Assembly (NCBI GenBank): GCA_016787785.1
Contig: JAEUTO010000009.1
Location: 62,001 to 126,000 of the forward strand
Direction: 5' to 3'
Length of the DNA stretch: 64,000 bases
Source: Bacteroidia bacterium
GTDB taxonomy: Bacteria > Bacteroidota > Bacteroidia > B-17B0 > Aurantibacillaceae
Shown: piece after piece, positions 42,480 to 51,201 of the stretch
Numbering within the stretch: the first letter of the stretch is position 1
Layout: each line of letters starts with the position of its first letter
Notes under the pieces: generated by a model
Told to the model about the DNA's origin: nothing
The model's database searches: none
What the model saw: the letters and a program-made list of their open reading frames with translations, nothing else
Made by a program: the position numbers and the translations under genes

Positions 42480-43658
42480 TTATTGCTGTATTATTATGGT
42501 AAAAGTTGTTCCTTTATTTTCAATACTCTCAAAATCTAACGAGCCATTCATTAATTCAACATATTTGGCAACTATATTTAACCCCAAACCGGTACCTTGA
42601 ATGTGTGTTGCATTATGTCCTCTAAAAAAACGTTCAAATAAATGTTTTTGATCTTCTTTTGAAATGCCGATACCATTATCTTTTACTGAAATTTTAACCG
42701 AAGTATCCGAGGCTTCTGAAGTTATTTCAACCAGGCCTGCTTCAGGTGTGAATTTGAGCGCATTTGAAATAAGATTGAACATCACATTTTTGATTAATTT
42801 TTTATCAAGTGAAGTAATGTCTAAGCCTGCATGTGTGTAAGTAATTTTTTGGCCATTAGTTGCCATAGTATACATTTCGGTAATAATATCTGCTATAAAT
42901 GCTTTCAAATTTAATTCTTCCGGCATATTCTCAATCTTCCCTTCTTCAAGTTTGCTTATAGAAAGGAAATCGTTAAGGATATCTGTTAGATTATTTATAG
43001 AGGTTTTTATTTTACCAACATGTTTATTGTGATTTTCTTTATCGTTATTGTCCCTATATTTAGATACCAATGATAAAGACGACATCATGGTGGTGAGAGG
43101 GGTTCTGAATTCGTGGGAGGCCATAGAAACAAAGCGTGATTTTAACTCATTTAACTGCCTTTCTTTATCAAGAGCATTGTGCAGTTCTTTTTTGGTTTGT
43201 TGTAATTCCTGCACGGCCTCTTCTAAAATAAGCGTTCTATTGTTAACCTGCTTTTCTAACTCAACCGAATAATTTTTTAATCGTTCTTCGGCTTGTTTAC
43301 GTAAAGTAATGTCTATAATAAAAGCTACAACAAATTTTCCTTCATTCGTTGTATAAGGGCTTAAACTAATTTCTACAGGCATTTCGGTGCCGTCTTTTTT
43401 TAACCCAAAAAGATCCATTCCACTACCCATAGATCGTGGATGTGGGTTTTGGTTGTATGTTTCTCTGTGTTCTGTGTGTTTTGAAAATCGTTTCGGGATC
43501 AATATTTCAACGGTTTTTCCTATCAGTTCTTTTTCTGTATAACCAAAGAGTTTTAGCGCGCTCGGATTTACGCGTAAAATTTCGCCTTTTTCATTTGTTA
43601 TGAATATACCTTCTGTGGCATACAAAAAAAGAGCGTCGATGCCTTCCTTACTTTCCAT
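42480..43658 (-). CDS. PAS-domain sensor histidine kinase
   Basis: 392 residues from ATG 43658 (a TTG at 43682 would add eight residues). A single PAS domain (about 8-120: FLYATEGIFITNEKGEILRV, FGYTEKELIGKTVEIL, KKDGTEMPVEISLSPYTTNE) leads through a coiled coil (125-175) to a HisKA domain with SHEFRTPLTTMMSS and an HATPase_c with N-box NLISNALKF, DNGIGISKED and GTGLGLNI. There are no membrane helices, so it is a soluble sensor. It is two bases upstream of the hybrid regulator and should phosphorylate it. The ligand of the PAS domain cannot be read from the sequence. Confidence 0.9.
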   Translation of the reverse strand: MESKEGIDALFLYATEGIFITNEKGEILRVNPSALKLFGYTEKELIGKTVEILIPKRFSKHTEHRETYNQNPHPRSMGSGMDLFGLKKDGTEMPVEISLSPYTTNEGKFVVAFIIDITLRKQAEERLKNYSVELEKQVNNRTLILEEAVQELQQTKKELHNALDKERQLNELKSRFVSMASHEFRTPLTTMMSSLSLVSKYRDNNDKENHNKHVGKIKTSINNLTDILNDFLSISKLEEGKIENMPEELNLKAFIADIITEMYTMATNGQKITYTHAGLDITSLDKKLIKNVMFNLISNALKFTPEAGLVEITSEASDTSVKISVKDNGIGISKEDQKHLFERFFRGHNATHIQGTGLGLNIVAKYVELMNGSLDFESIENKGTTFTIIIQQ

Positions 43659-43705
43659 CCTGGTTCCTATTGAATTTTTCAAGGTAAATTTAGCTATTTA
43701 TAATG

Positions 43706-43801
43706 TAAATGTAAAAAGCCGGGTTTTAAGCGAACATGACCAATGTCATATCCTGTTCTGACGCTACTCAGAGGGCTTTCTGACCATTTTACCGACTTTT
43801 G
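43706..43801. promoter_or_regulatory. Shared CRP/FNR-type site for two divergent promoters
   Basis: TGACCAATGTCA (43737-43748) lies 35 bp from TACATTTA on the minus strand (43713-43706), which leads to the kinase-regulator operon. It is also 57 bp from GACTTTTG on the plus strand (43794-43801), which leads to the gene at 43827. Each box has one mismatch to TAnnTTTG. One site would thus act in class II and class I positions at once and could let the regulator control its own operon. Confidence 0.65.
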
Positions 43802-43826
43802 CTATCATAATTTAAACACGAGTCAC

Positions 43827-44210
43827 ATGAAAACAACGGAGAAGATTTACACGCAACACGAAGAAAACAAAGAATGGGCAAGTAGCTTATCATTTTATAC
43901 TATTGAGATCAAGGCAATGAATAATCGTCTGGCTGAGATCGCTTCGAAAAACACTTCAAAAGAGCTATTGGCTCAGGTAGAACATTTCCAGAATCAATTG
44001 ATCATTCAAAAAGAGCATATAGATAATATAAATCACGAGATACATATTAGCGAAGACGCAATCAGGCGCGAGATCAATAAAAACGAAACAGCGGCCGATC
44101 ATAGAAGTATAGAAGATCATAAAGTTGTTAGAGATAACATGAGATCGTTTGAAACTATTTTCGCTTCACTTAAAAGCGAATTAAATAGTTTTTTGAGCAA
44201 GCATATGTAA
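43827..44210 (+). CDS. Coiled-coil protein, unknown
   Basis: 127 residues, almost entirely helical and charged, with no signal or membrane segment. Heptad-like stretches run from about 25 to 120 (EIKAMNNRLAEIASKNTSKE, HFQNQLIIQKEHIDNINHEI). The ATG at 43827 is used because an upstream ATG at 43743 lies in the operator region. It is nine bases before the thioredoxin-like gene, in one operon. No family is recognised. Confidence 0.65.
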   Translation: MKTTEKIYTQHEENKEWASSLSFYTIEIKAMNNRLAEIASKNTSKELLAQVEHFQNQLIIQKEHIDNINHEIHISEDAIRREINKNETAADHRSIEDHKVVRDNMRSFETIFASLKSELNSFLSKHM

Positions 44211-44219
44211 GCAGATCCA

Positions 44220-44612
44220 ATGAAAGCTATTTTTCATTCTATTATTTTAATTACTTTATTTTTCTCTGCTCAGGCGCAAATGCAGGATACATCCGTTATT
44301 ACGCTCAAAGAATACAACAAGCGTGTAGCAGATAAGGAAAAACTTGTTCTGGTATATTTTTCAGCAGATTGGTGTAGCGTGTGTCAAAGAATGAGGCCGG
44401 CTATTGAGGAAATTTCAAAACAGAACATGTTAAAATTAAATGTTCTGAAGATCAATACAGACAGAGATAAAGAACTTAAAGACGAGTTTGAGATTGACGC
44501 GCTTCCCGTATTAATGATCTATAAGAATGGCTGCAGGGAATGGTTGAATATTGGTATAATTAGTGATAAAGAGCTGAAATATATTGTGGAACATTTTCTA
44601 AAAGCAAAATAA
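44220..44612 (+). CDS. Secreted thioredoxin-like protein
   Basis: 130 residues. A signal peptide (about 1-20, FFSAQAQ) is followed by a thioredoxin fold with active site DWCSVCQRMRP (CxxC near residues 51-54) and a cis-Pro region DALPVLMIYKNG. It should act in the periplasm in reduction or disulfide transfer, for example preparing cytochrome c haem sites or copper sites for the cbb3 oxidase encoded nearby; this last link is inference. Confidence 0.85.
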   Translation: MKAIFHSIILITLFFSAQAQMQDTSVITLKEYNKRVADKEKLVLVYFSADWCSVCQRMRPAIEEISKQNMLKLNVLKINTDRDKELKDEFEIDALPVLMIYKNGCREWLNIGIISDKELKYIVEHFLKAK

Positions 44613-44634
44613 TTTTTTTGATTTTTAGGTATAA

Positions 44635-44677
44635 TGACCAAGGTCATTTTCAAAGGCTTTAATTTTTTTTAATTTAG
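44635..44677 (+). promoter_or_regulatory. CRP/FNR-type site with class II spacing
   Basis: TGACCAAGGTCA (44635-44646), with five matching bases in each arm, is 35 bp upstream of TAATTTAG (44670-44677), one mismatch from TAnnTTTG. The ATG at 44681 follows three bases later, so the mRNA would be nearly leaderless. Confidence 0.6.
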
Positions 44678-44680
44678 ATC

Positions 44681-45025
44681 ATGCCGATTAAGAAAAATGA
44701 TATCTGGGAAAATCTTATGGTTATTGCCAACGAATGCTACTCAAAAGGTATTGACTATAATGAGATACATAAGATCTTGCTAAACACGCATGATGACGAA
44801 GCGATGGTTTATGCCGTTATTAAAAAGCTAAAATCAGAACATTATGCAGAAAAAGCAAAGGAAGGAAGGAAATTTCTGCTGATCGGATTTTTATTAATAA
44901 TTGTTGGTTTTATTATTACCTGCATTAATTTTCATTCAAATCAATCGATAGCCTTTGCCATGTATGGATTAACAACGGCAGGTCTGGTATTTGTTTTTTA
45001 CGGTCTGTATAAAATTATTGGATGA
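44681..45025 (+). CDS. Small two-helix membrane protein, unknown
   Basis: 114 residues. The N-terminal 60 residues are soluble and helical (NDIWENLMVIANECYSKGID, then a region with NTHDDEAMVYAVIKKL), followed by two transmembrane helices (about 66-86 and 92-112). No family is recognised. It has its own predicted regulated promoter and is followed by another regulated promoter, so it may be a single-gene unit. Confidence 0.6.
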   Translation: MPIKKNDIWENLMVIANECYSKGIDYNEIHKILLNTHDDEAMVYAVIKKLKSEHYAEKAKEGRKFLLIGFLLIIVGFIITCINFHSNQSIAFAMYGLTTAGLVFVFYGLYKIIG

Positions 45026-45034
45026 TTACTTTTA

Positions 45035-45077
45035 TGACCGTAGTCATTTGATACGAAAAGTACAGATAGTTAATTTG
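45035..45077 (+). promoter_or_regulatory. CRP/FNR-type site with class II spacing
   Basis: TGACCGTAGTCA (45035-45046) is 35 bp upstream of TTAATTTG (45070-45077), one mismatch from TAnnTTTG. The ATG follows at 45091. Confidence 0.6.
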
Positions 45078-45090
45078 TGCCAATAAATAA

Positions 45091-46086
45091 ATGATGAAAC
45101 TAAGCGAACTAGACAAGATAAATTATTTCAACATTTTTTTGATGTTGATGAGTTGCGTTGTAGCAATTGTTATGCCCTTTGAATTATTTTTATTTGCTTA
45201 TGCTATTTTAGGCCCACTTCATTATTTAACGGAAATTAGCTGGCTACACGACAGGCAGTATTATTCGAAAGGAAAATATGACGGATGGTTTTTTTTACTA
45301 TTAGGCATTTTAATTGCTCTGCCGGTAATAGCACCTTTATTAAATCTAAAAAGCAACACCAGTGGAAACGATATAAATCATTATATCTACCTGGCTGTTG
45401 TGGGTGGTTTATTATTTGCTTTAACCAAAAATGTGTATTTCCGAATAGTTGGTTTATTATTAGCTTTTCTTAGTTTTCGTATCGCCGATAATTTCTTTTT
45501 ATTTTTTTCGGTCTTTCTTCCAACGCTAATACATGTTTTTGTTTTTACAGCGTTATTTGTGCTCTACGGTGCGTTAAAAACAAAAAGTAGAAGTGGTTAT
45601 ATCTCTTTTGCAGTAATGTTGGCATGCCCGGTTATTTTATTTCTTGTTCTTCCGGGGCAAACTGACAGACTGTTTTCAGATTATAGCTTAAGGTCATACA
45701 GCAATTTCGAGGCCATTAATTTTTATTCTCTAAAATATCTATTTAATATCGAAATAGCCAAGGATAATATGATCGAAAATATTTATTTTTCTAGAACTGG
45801 CATCCTCCTTATGCGCTTCATAGCATTCGCATACACGTACCACTATCTCAATTGGTTTTCCAAAACAAACGTTATTAAATGGCATAAAGTTCCAAAAGCA
45901 CGCCTTGTAGTCATTACTGCACTTTGGATCACTTCAATTTCTCTCTATGTATATGACTACAAAATTGGTTTTAGCTGTTTGTTTTTGCTTAGTTTCTTGC
46001 ATGTACTTCTGGAGTTACCTTTAAATGTGGTTTCAATAAGGGGGATTTTTCAGGAAAGTGTATTGTTGTTGAAAAAAAATAACTGA
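45091..46086 (+). CDS. His-rich polytopic membrane protein, unknown
   Basis: 331 residues (329 or 330 if the second ATG is used), about nine to ten transmembrane helices. Histidines recur at the membrane: GPLHYLTEISWLHDRQYY near residue 45-62, LIHVFVF, YHYLNWFSKTNVIKWHK and SFLHVLLELPLN near the end. Repeated intramembrane His-x pairs suggest metal or haem ligation. A loose likeness to Brp/Blh-type carotenoid oxygenases is too weak to use. It lies between regulated promoters and just before the P-type ATPase, whose operator overlaps its stop codon. Confidence 0.6.
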   Translation: MMKLSELDKINYFNIFLMLMSCVVAIVMPFELFLFAYAILGPLHYLTEISWLHDRQYYSKGKYDGWFFLLLGILIALPVIAPLLNLKSNTSGNDINHYIYLAVVGGLLFALTKNVYFRIVGLLLAFLSFRIADNFFLFFSVFLPTLIHVFVFTALFVLYGALKTKSRSGYISFAVMLACPVILFLVLPGQTDRLFSDYSLRSYSNFEAINFYSLKYLFNIEIAKDNMIENIYFSRTGILLMRFIAFAYTYHYLNWFSKTNVIKWHKVPKARLVVITALWITSISLYVYDYKIGFSCLFLLSFLHVLLELPLNVVSIRGIFQESVLLLKKNN

Positions 46087-46148
46087 TTTATATCATCTTA
46101 CTCTCAAATCTAGGTCATGTTTGGCTTTTGTAGAAGTCTTTAGTTTTG
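46084..46148 (+). promoter_or_regulatory. CRP/FNR-type site with class I spacing, CcoI-type ATPase promoter
   Basis: TGATTTATATCA (46084-46095) is exactly 57 bp upstream of a perfect TAGTTTTG (46141-46148). A -33 TTG at 46121-46123 gives a 17-base gap. The TGA of the operator is also the stop codon of the preceding gene. Confidence 0.8.
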
Positions 46149-46154
46149 TCAACC

Positions 46155-48584
46155 ATGGAAAAGGAAATAAAAAGCAAAACTATTTGTTACCATTGTGGAG
46201 AATCTTGTGATGATGAGATCATTCATATTGAACACAAATATTTTTGTTGCCAGGGTTGTAAAACCGTTTATGAAATTTTGAATAAAGTAGAATTATGTAA
46301 TTACTATTCTATCGAGGCTCATCCGGGGCAGAAGCAAAAAACGCAGATGCGTAATGATAAATTTGCTTTTTTAGACGATGAACAAATTCAACTAAAGCTT
46401 ATTCATTTCAAAGATGCACATCAAAGTCATGTGACCTTTTATCTACCTCAAATGCATTGCAGTTCGTGCATTTGGCTGTTGGAGAATTTAACGAAACTTG
46501 ATAAAAACATTGTTCGCTCGCAAGTAAATTTTTTAAAGAAAGAGGTCAGTGTAGTATTTGATCATAAAAATACGTCGATAAGAAAAGTTGCTGAAATTCT
46601 TACTTTGATTGGTTATGAACCACATTTGAGTTTAAATGACATTTCAGAAAAAAAGATAAGAAAGTATGATAAAAGCCGGATCTATAAGATAGGAATCGTA
46701 GGATTTTGTTTTGGTAATATTATGCTCCTAAGCTTTCCAGAATATTTTTCGCTTGGCAAAGTAGAGGAGAAAGGGCTAAAACTATTATTCTCTTATTTAA
46801 TATTATTTTTATCACTTCCGGTTTTTTTTTATGGAGCATCAGAGTTTTTTACATCGGCATGGAAAAGTATCCGGCAAAAATTCCTCAATATTGATGCGCC
46901 TATAGCGCTGGCCATACTTATTACATTTGGGCGGAGCGTTTATGAAATAGTAACAGATACTGGCGCCGGGTATCTGGATTCTATGACGGGTATTGTGTTT
47001 TTTATGTTGCTTGGTCGGTTTTTTCAAAATAAGACATACAACACCTTATCATTTAATCGCGATTATACTTCTTATTTCCCCTTAAGTGTTTCTCTGATTC
47101 TGGAGAGTGGCGAGGAAAAACAAATACCTGTTTCAGAGCTAAAAACTGGTCAGCGTATAAAGATAAGAAGTGAAGAGATCATTCCAGCTGATTGCATACT
47201 TTTTTTTGGTAAAGCAAAGATCGATTACAGTTTCGTTTCAGGCGAGTCGCTACCCATCGAAAAAAATATTGGAGAGATCATTTACGCCGGTGGTAAACAA
47301 TTAGGTGGCGCTATTGAGATGGAAGTTGTTAAAGATGTCTCTCAAAGTTACCTTACTCAGCTTTGGAACAACGACGCTTTTCAAAAAAACGAGGAAAAAA
47401 GTACGTCATTCATTCACAGTACAAGTAAATATTTTACAATTGTTTTGTTTAGCATTGCCTTGCTAACCGGCATTTATTGGTATTTAAATGATGTTTCTCA
47501 TTTTTGGAATTCTATTACTTCTATTTTGATCGTGGCATGCCCCTGCGCACTGTTATTATCGTCAACTTTTACAAATGGTAATATGTTGCGTGTACTTCAA
47601 AAATTTGGTTTCTACGCACGAAATGCGAATGTAATTGAACAGGTTGCGCTATCTGATGCAATTGTTTTTGATAAGACAGGCACTATCACTAGGCAAGAAC
47701 GATCTACGTTTATTTATGAGGGTGTGAAATTAAGTTTCGAGCAAGAACAAATAGTTAGGTCTCTGGCGAGCCAATCCAGTCATCCTTTTAGTAAAGCTGT
47801 AATGCAAGCATTGCCTGCTTCTAAAATACTTGCGGTAAAAGCGTTTAAAGTAAGGCCTGGATTTGGTATCGAAGGTGATGTTCTGGGGAACCAAGTTATT
47901 ATTGGATCTGCAGTTTATGTCGAAGAAGAGAAGAGGATCGATCAGGAAAATGGAAGTAAAGTTTACATAAAAATTAATGGCGATGTACTTGGCAGTTTTA
48001 CTATAAAAGCTAAATATAGAAACGGCTTAACAACAGTATTTAGATCTTTAAAAAAACGCTACCAACTTTCGCTGCTTTCGGGCGATAATGATGCCGAGCA
48101 AAATAATTTGAAAGATAATTTTAATTCCGGACTATTATTCGATCAATCGCCCCAACAAAAACTTGAGTATATAAGAAATTTGCAGGATAAGGGGCGTAAG
48201 GTCATTATGGTTGGCGATGGTTTGAACGATGCGGGAGCTTTGCAACAAAGCAATGTTGGCATAGCTATTACCGATAATGTAAATAATTTTTCACCTGCCT
48301 GCGACGTAATTATGAGCGGAAAAAGTTTTAGTTATTTTGATCTGCTACTAAGTTATTGTAAATATAATAAGGTAATTATCAATTTAAGTTTCATTATATC
48401 CATTTTGTATAATATAGTTGGTCTGTATTTCGCGGTGCAGGATAGACTTCAACCAGTAATTGCAGCGATATTAATGCCCGTGAGCTCTGTTACCATTGTT
48501 TTATTTACTACCGGAATGAGTTCGCTATTGGCTTATAAGCTCAAAAAATTCGGATCAAAAACGACGAATGAGAATAATAACTGA
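46155..48584 (+). CDS. ccoI: Copper-type P-type ATPase for cbb3 oxidase assembly (CcoI/FixI-like)
   Basis: 809 residues from ATG 46155. The N-terminal metal-binding module is Cys-rich (CYHCGESC, KYFCCQGCKTVYEI) and is followed by a heavy-metal-associated domain (MHCSSCIWLLENL). The ATPase core has the transport motif IVACPCALLLS, the phosphorylation site DKTGTI, SQSSHPFSKA and GDGLNDAGAL. This architecture is typical of CcoI/FixI (CtpA-like) exporters that supply copper to the CcoN active site of cbb3 oxidase in the periplasm. It lies directly before ccoS and is separately controlled by a class I palindrome. Confidence 0.92.
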   Translation: MEKEIKSKTICYHCGESCDDEIIHIEHKYFCCQGCKTVYEILNKVELCNYYSIEAHPGQKQKTQMRNDKFAFLDDEQIQLKLIHFKDAHQSHVTFYLPQMHCSSCIWLLENLTKLDKNIVRSQVNFLKKEVSVVFDHKNTSIRKVAEILTLIGYEPHLSLNDISEKKIRKYDKSRIYKIGIVGFCFGNIMLLSFPEYFSLGKVEEKGLKLLFSYLILFLSLPVFFYGASEFFTSAWKSIRQKFLNIDAPIALAILITFGRSVYEIVTDTGAGYLDSMTGIVFFMLLGRFFQNKTYNTLSFNRDYTSYFPLSVSLILESGEEKQIPVSELKTGQRIKIRSEEIIPADCILFFGKAKIDYSFVSGESLPIEKNIGEIIYAGGKQLGGAIEMEVVKDVSQSYLTQLWNNDAFQKNEEKSTSFIHSTSKYFTIVLFSIALLTGIYWYLNDVSHFWNSITSILIVACPCALLLSSTFTNGNMLRVLQKFGFYARNANVIEQVALSDAIVFDKTGTITRQERSTFIYEGVKLSFEQEQIVRSLASQSSHPFSKAVMQALPASKILAVKAFKVRPGFGIEGDVLGNQVIIGSAVYVEEEKRIDQENGSKVYIKINGDVLGSFTIKAKYRNGLTTVFRSLKKRYQLSLLSGDNDAEQNNLKDNFNSGLLFDQSPQQKLEYIRNLQDKGRKVIMVGDGLNDAGALQQSNVGIAITDNVNNFSPACDVIMSGKSFSYFDLLLSYCKYNKVIINLSFIISILYNIVGLYFAVQDRLQPVIAAILMPVSSVTIVLFTTGMSSLLAYKLKKFGSKTTNENNN

Positions 48585-48646
48585 TATATATCATATTACA
48601 ACTTGATTATCCTCATTCTTCGACTGACGCAACTAAAATACCTTTG
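48582..48646 (+). promoter_or_regulatory. CRP/FNR-type site with class I spacing, cco operon promoter
   Basis: TGATATATATCA (48582-48593), a full match to the FNR half-sites TGAT and ATCA, is exactly 57 bp upstream of a perfect TACCTTTG (48639-48646). The ccoS ATG is at 48661. This promoter should drive the whole nine-gene operon to hemN. Confidence 0.82.
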
Positions 48647-48660
48647 ACCATCTAAAAAAA

Positions 48661-48842
48661 TGAGCGTAATTTTTGTACTAATACTCGCAAGTCTCCTAAT
48701 AGCAATCGGTTTTTTATTTGCCTTTATATGGTCTGTTAAAACCGATCAATACGAAGACGATTACACGCCATCAGTGAGAATACTTTTTGAAAACGAAGTA
48801 AAACAACCCGTTGAACCCCTTAATAAAGAAAAAAAGAAATAG
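48661..48842 (+). CDS. ccoS: cbb3 oxidase assembly protein CcoS
   Basis: 60 residues. A single N-terminal transmembrane helix (3-25) is followed by WSVKTDQYEDDYTPSVRILF, the CcoS signature (a Gln/Asp-rich turn after the helix). CcoS is needed to insert cofactors into cbb3 oxidase. It is first in the operon and ends two bases before ccoNO. Confidence 0.92.
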
Positions 48843-48844
48843 TT

Positions 48845-50977
48845 ATGGAGCTACAAAAATTTCAGTATGACAACAAAATTGTAAAATGGTTTGCCTATGC
48901 CACAATGGTTTGGGGAGTAGTAGGTATGGTAGCAGGATTACTTGCCGCGCTACAATTATGCATTCCCGCCCTAAATTTGAACTTACCTTTCACCACGTTT
49001 GGCAGGGTAAGACCAATACACACAAATGCTGTAATTTTTGCATTTGTTGGTAATGGAATTTTTATGGGGGTTTATTATTCTTTGCAGCGTTTATTGAAAG
49101 CGCGTATGTTTAGTGATTTTTTAAGCAAAGTTCATTTTTTCGGATGGCAATTGATCATTGTGTTAGCAGCAATATCTCTTGCGCTCGGAAAAACAACCGG
49201 TAAAGAATACGCAGAATTAGAATGGCCAATTGATATATTAATTACTCTTGTTTGGGTGGTTTTTGGTTGGAACATGTTTGGAACAATTATAAGAAGAAGG
49301 GAGCGCCATTTATACGTTGCTATTTGGTTTTACATTGGCACTCTGGTAACCGTTGCCATGCTACACATCGTTAATTCAATTGAAATTCCTGTTTCATTCT
49401 GGAAGTCTTATTCATGGTATGCAGGTGTTCAGGATGCGCTGGTTCAATGGTGGTATGGCCATAACGCCGTAGCTTTCTTTTTAACCACCCCATACCTGGG
49501 TATGATGTATTATTTTTTACCTAAAGCTGCAAATCGCCCGGTATATTCTTATCGTTTATCTATCATTCACTTTTGGTCTTTAATTTTTATTTACATCTGG
49601 GCTGGGCCGCATCATTTATTGTACACTGCAGTACCAGATTGGGCTCAATCATTAGGAGTGGTTTTTTCTGTAATGTTAATTGCTCCGTCATGGGGCGGCA
49701 TGATCAATGGTTTACTTACATTACGTGGTGCATGGGATAAAGTGCGTGAGGAAGTTGTTTTAAAATTTATGGTAGTGGCTGTTACAGCCTATGGTATGGC
49801 AACATTTGAAGGCCCTATGCTGTCGCTTAAAAATGTAAGTGCAATTTCACACTACACAGATTGGATCGTAGCCCACGTTCATGTTGGCGCTCTTGGATGG
49901 AATGGTTTTTTAACTTTTGGTATTTTGTATTGGTTAATTCCAAAAATGTTTCGTACCGAACTTTATTCAAAAAAATTGGCCAACGCCCATTTTTGGATAG
50001 GCACTTTAGGAATAGTTTTATATGCTGTGCCAATGTACTGGAGTGGTATCATGCAAAGTTTAATGTGGAAAGAATTTACACCAGAGGGGCAATTAAAATG
50101 GCAGTTTATGGATACAGTAACCAAAATGATCCCATTTTATGCGACAAGAGCTATTGGCGGTACCCTATATTTAGTGGGTGTTGTTTTAATGGTTTATAAT
50201 ATAATTAAAACCACAAAAAAAGGATCTTTCCTTGCAAATGAAGATGCAGAAGCACCAGCTCTGGCAAAAGATGTTTCAGAGCACAAAAATGAACATTGGC
50301 ATCGTTGGATCGAGCGCAAGCCGGTACAAATGATGATCGTAAGTTTAGTTGTGGTGATGATAGGTGGTATTATTGAATTTGTTCCAACGTTCTTAGTGAA
50401 ATCAAACATCCCTACAATTACAAGTGTTAAGCCATATACACCTCTTGAGTTGCAAGGTAGAGATATTTATATAAGGGAAGGATGTTACACCTGTCACTCA
50501 CAAATGATTCGTCCGTTCAGAAGTGAAACCGCGCGTTATGGAGAGTATTCAAAGGCAGGAGAATTTGTTTATGATCATCCGTTTCAATGGGGAAGTAAGC
50601 GAACAGGACCCGATCTTGCACGGGTTGGCGGTAAATATCCAGACAGTTGGCATTACACCCATATGTTAGATCCTACTTCCATGTCACCAGGCTCAATCAT
50701 GCCGTCGTATCCCTGGTTGTTTGATGATCAAATAGATGTTTCATCAACAGTTGCAAAAATTAAAGCAATGAAACGTTTAGGCGTGCCATATCCTGATGGC
50801 TTTGAAAATATTGCTGCAAAAGACATGGAGAAGCAAGCTAAGGTTATTGCCGAGAATTTAAATAAAGATGGAATACAGACTTTGCCAGATAGAGAGATTG
50901 TTGCGCTCATCGCGTACTTACAGCGCATGGGAACTGATATTAAGAATCAACAAAAAGATACATTAAGAAAAAATTAA
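48845..50977 (+). CDS. ccoNO: cbb3-type cytochrome c oxidase, fused subunits I and II (CcoNO)
   Basis: 710 residues. Residues 1-460 form CcoN with 12 helices and haem/copper His ligands (RPIHTNAVIFAFVGNGIF near the start, QWWYGHNAVAFF, GPHHLLYTAVPDW, IVAHVHVGALGWNG). A linker and a further helix lead to CcoO with one haem c site (CYTCHSQMIRPFRSE, near 545) and MPSYPWLF as distal ligand region. The fusion is characteristic of Bacteroidota. It is the high-affinity terminal oxidase that reduces oxygen to water at low oxygen while pumping protons. Confidence 0.95.
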   Translation: MELQKFQYDNKIVKWFAYATMVWGVVGMVAGLLAALQLCIPALNLNLPFTTFGRVRPIHTNAVIFAFVGNGIFMGVYYSLQRLLKARMFSDFLSKVHFFGWQLIIVLAAISLALGKTTGKEYAELEWPIDILITLVWVVFGWNMFGTIIRRRERHLYVAIWFYIGTLVTVAMLHIVNSIEIPVSFWKSYSWYAGVQDALVQWWYGHNAVAFFLTTPYLGMMYYFLPKAANRPVYSYRLSIIHFWSLIFIYIWAGPHHLLYTAVPDWAQSLGVVFSVMLIAPSWGGMINGLLTLRGAWDKVREEVVLKFMVVAVTAYGMATFEGPMLSLKNVSAISHYTDWIVAHVHVGALGWNGFLTFGILYWLIPKMFRTELYSKKLANAHFWIGTLGIVLYAVPMYWSGIMQSLMWKEFTPEGQLKWQFMDTVTKMIPFYATRAIGGTLYLVGVVLMVYNIIKTTKKGSFLANEDAEAPALAKDVSEHKNEHWHRWIERKPVQMMIVSLVVVMIGGIIEFVPTFLVKSNIPTITSVKPYTPLELQGRDIYIREGCYTCHSQMIRPFRSETARYGEYSKAGEFVYDHPFQWGSKRTGPDLARVGGKYPDSWHYTHMLDPTSMSPGSIMPSYPWLFDDQIDVSSTVAKIKAMKRLGVPYPDGFENIAAKDMEKQAKVIAENLNKDGIQTLPDREIVALIAYLQRMGTDIKNQQKDTLRKN

Positions 50978-50988
50978 AAAAAACTTTT

Positions 50989-51201
50989 ATGAAATTTATA
51001 AATTATCTTGAAAGTATGACAGGTGTGGGCATTTATCCCTTAACTGCATTGATCATTTTCTTTGTTTTTTTTATCGGCGTGGCCTACTATATTATCAGGG
51101 GTAGCAAAGAGTATTTTGATACGCTTTCTCAATTGCCTTTGAATTCTTCAAATGATTTATTAACTCCAAAAACAAAAGGTTATGATGACGCCCAAAAATA
51201 A
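50989..51201 (+). CDS. ccoQ: CcoQ-like small subunit
   Basis: 70 residues with one transmembrane helix (about 15-37) between a polar N-terminus and a soluble tail (RGSKEYFDTLSQLPLN). Its place between ccoNO and ccoP and its single helix match CcoQ, which stabilises the complex. Sequence conservation in this family is low, so the call rests mostly on position. It overlaps ccoP by 20 bases. Confidence 0.7.
   Translation: MKFINYLESMTGVGIYPLTALIIFFVFFIGVAYYIIRGSKEYFDTLSQLPLNSSNDLLTPKTKGYDDAQK

Noticed and set aside
42480-43658. FixL-type haem-binding PAS domain in the sensor kinase
   Set aside because: A His occurs in NPHPRSMGSG, but relative to the Gly-x-Gly motif it is two residues away from the FixL haem His, and the FixL Arg is replaced. 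Haem binding cannot be claimed.
45091-46086. Brp/Blh-type beta-carotene cleavage enzyme
   Set aside because: Only a vague pattern of His in helices agrees, the family motifs are not present, and the carotenoid operon is 14 kb away.
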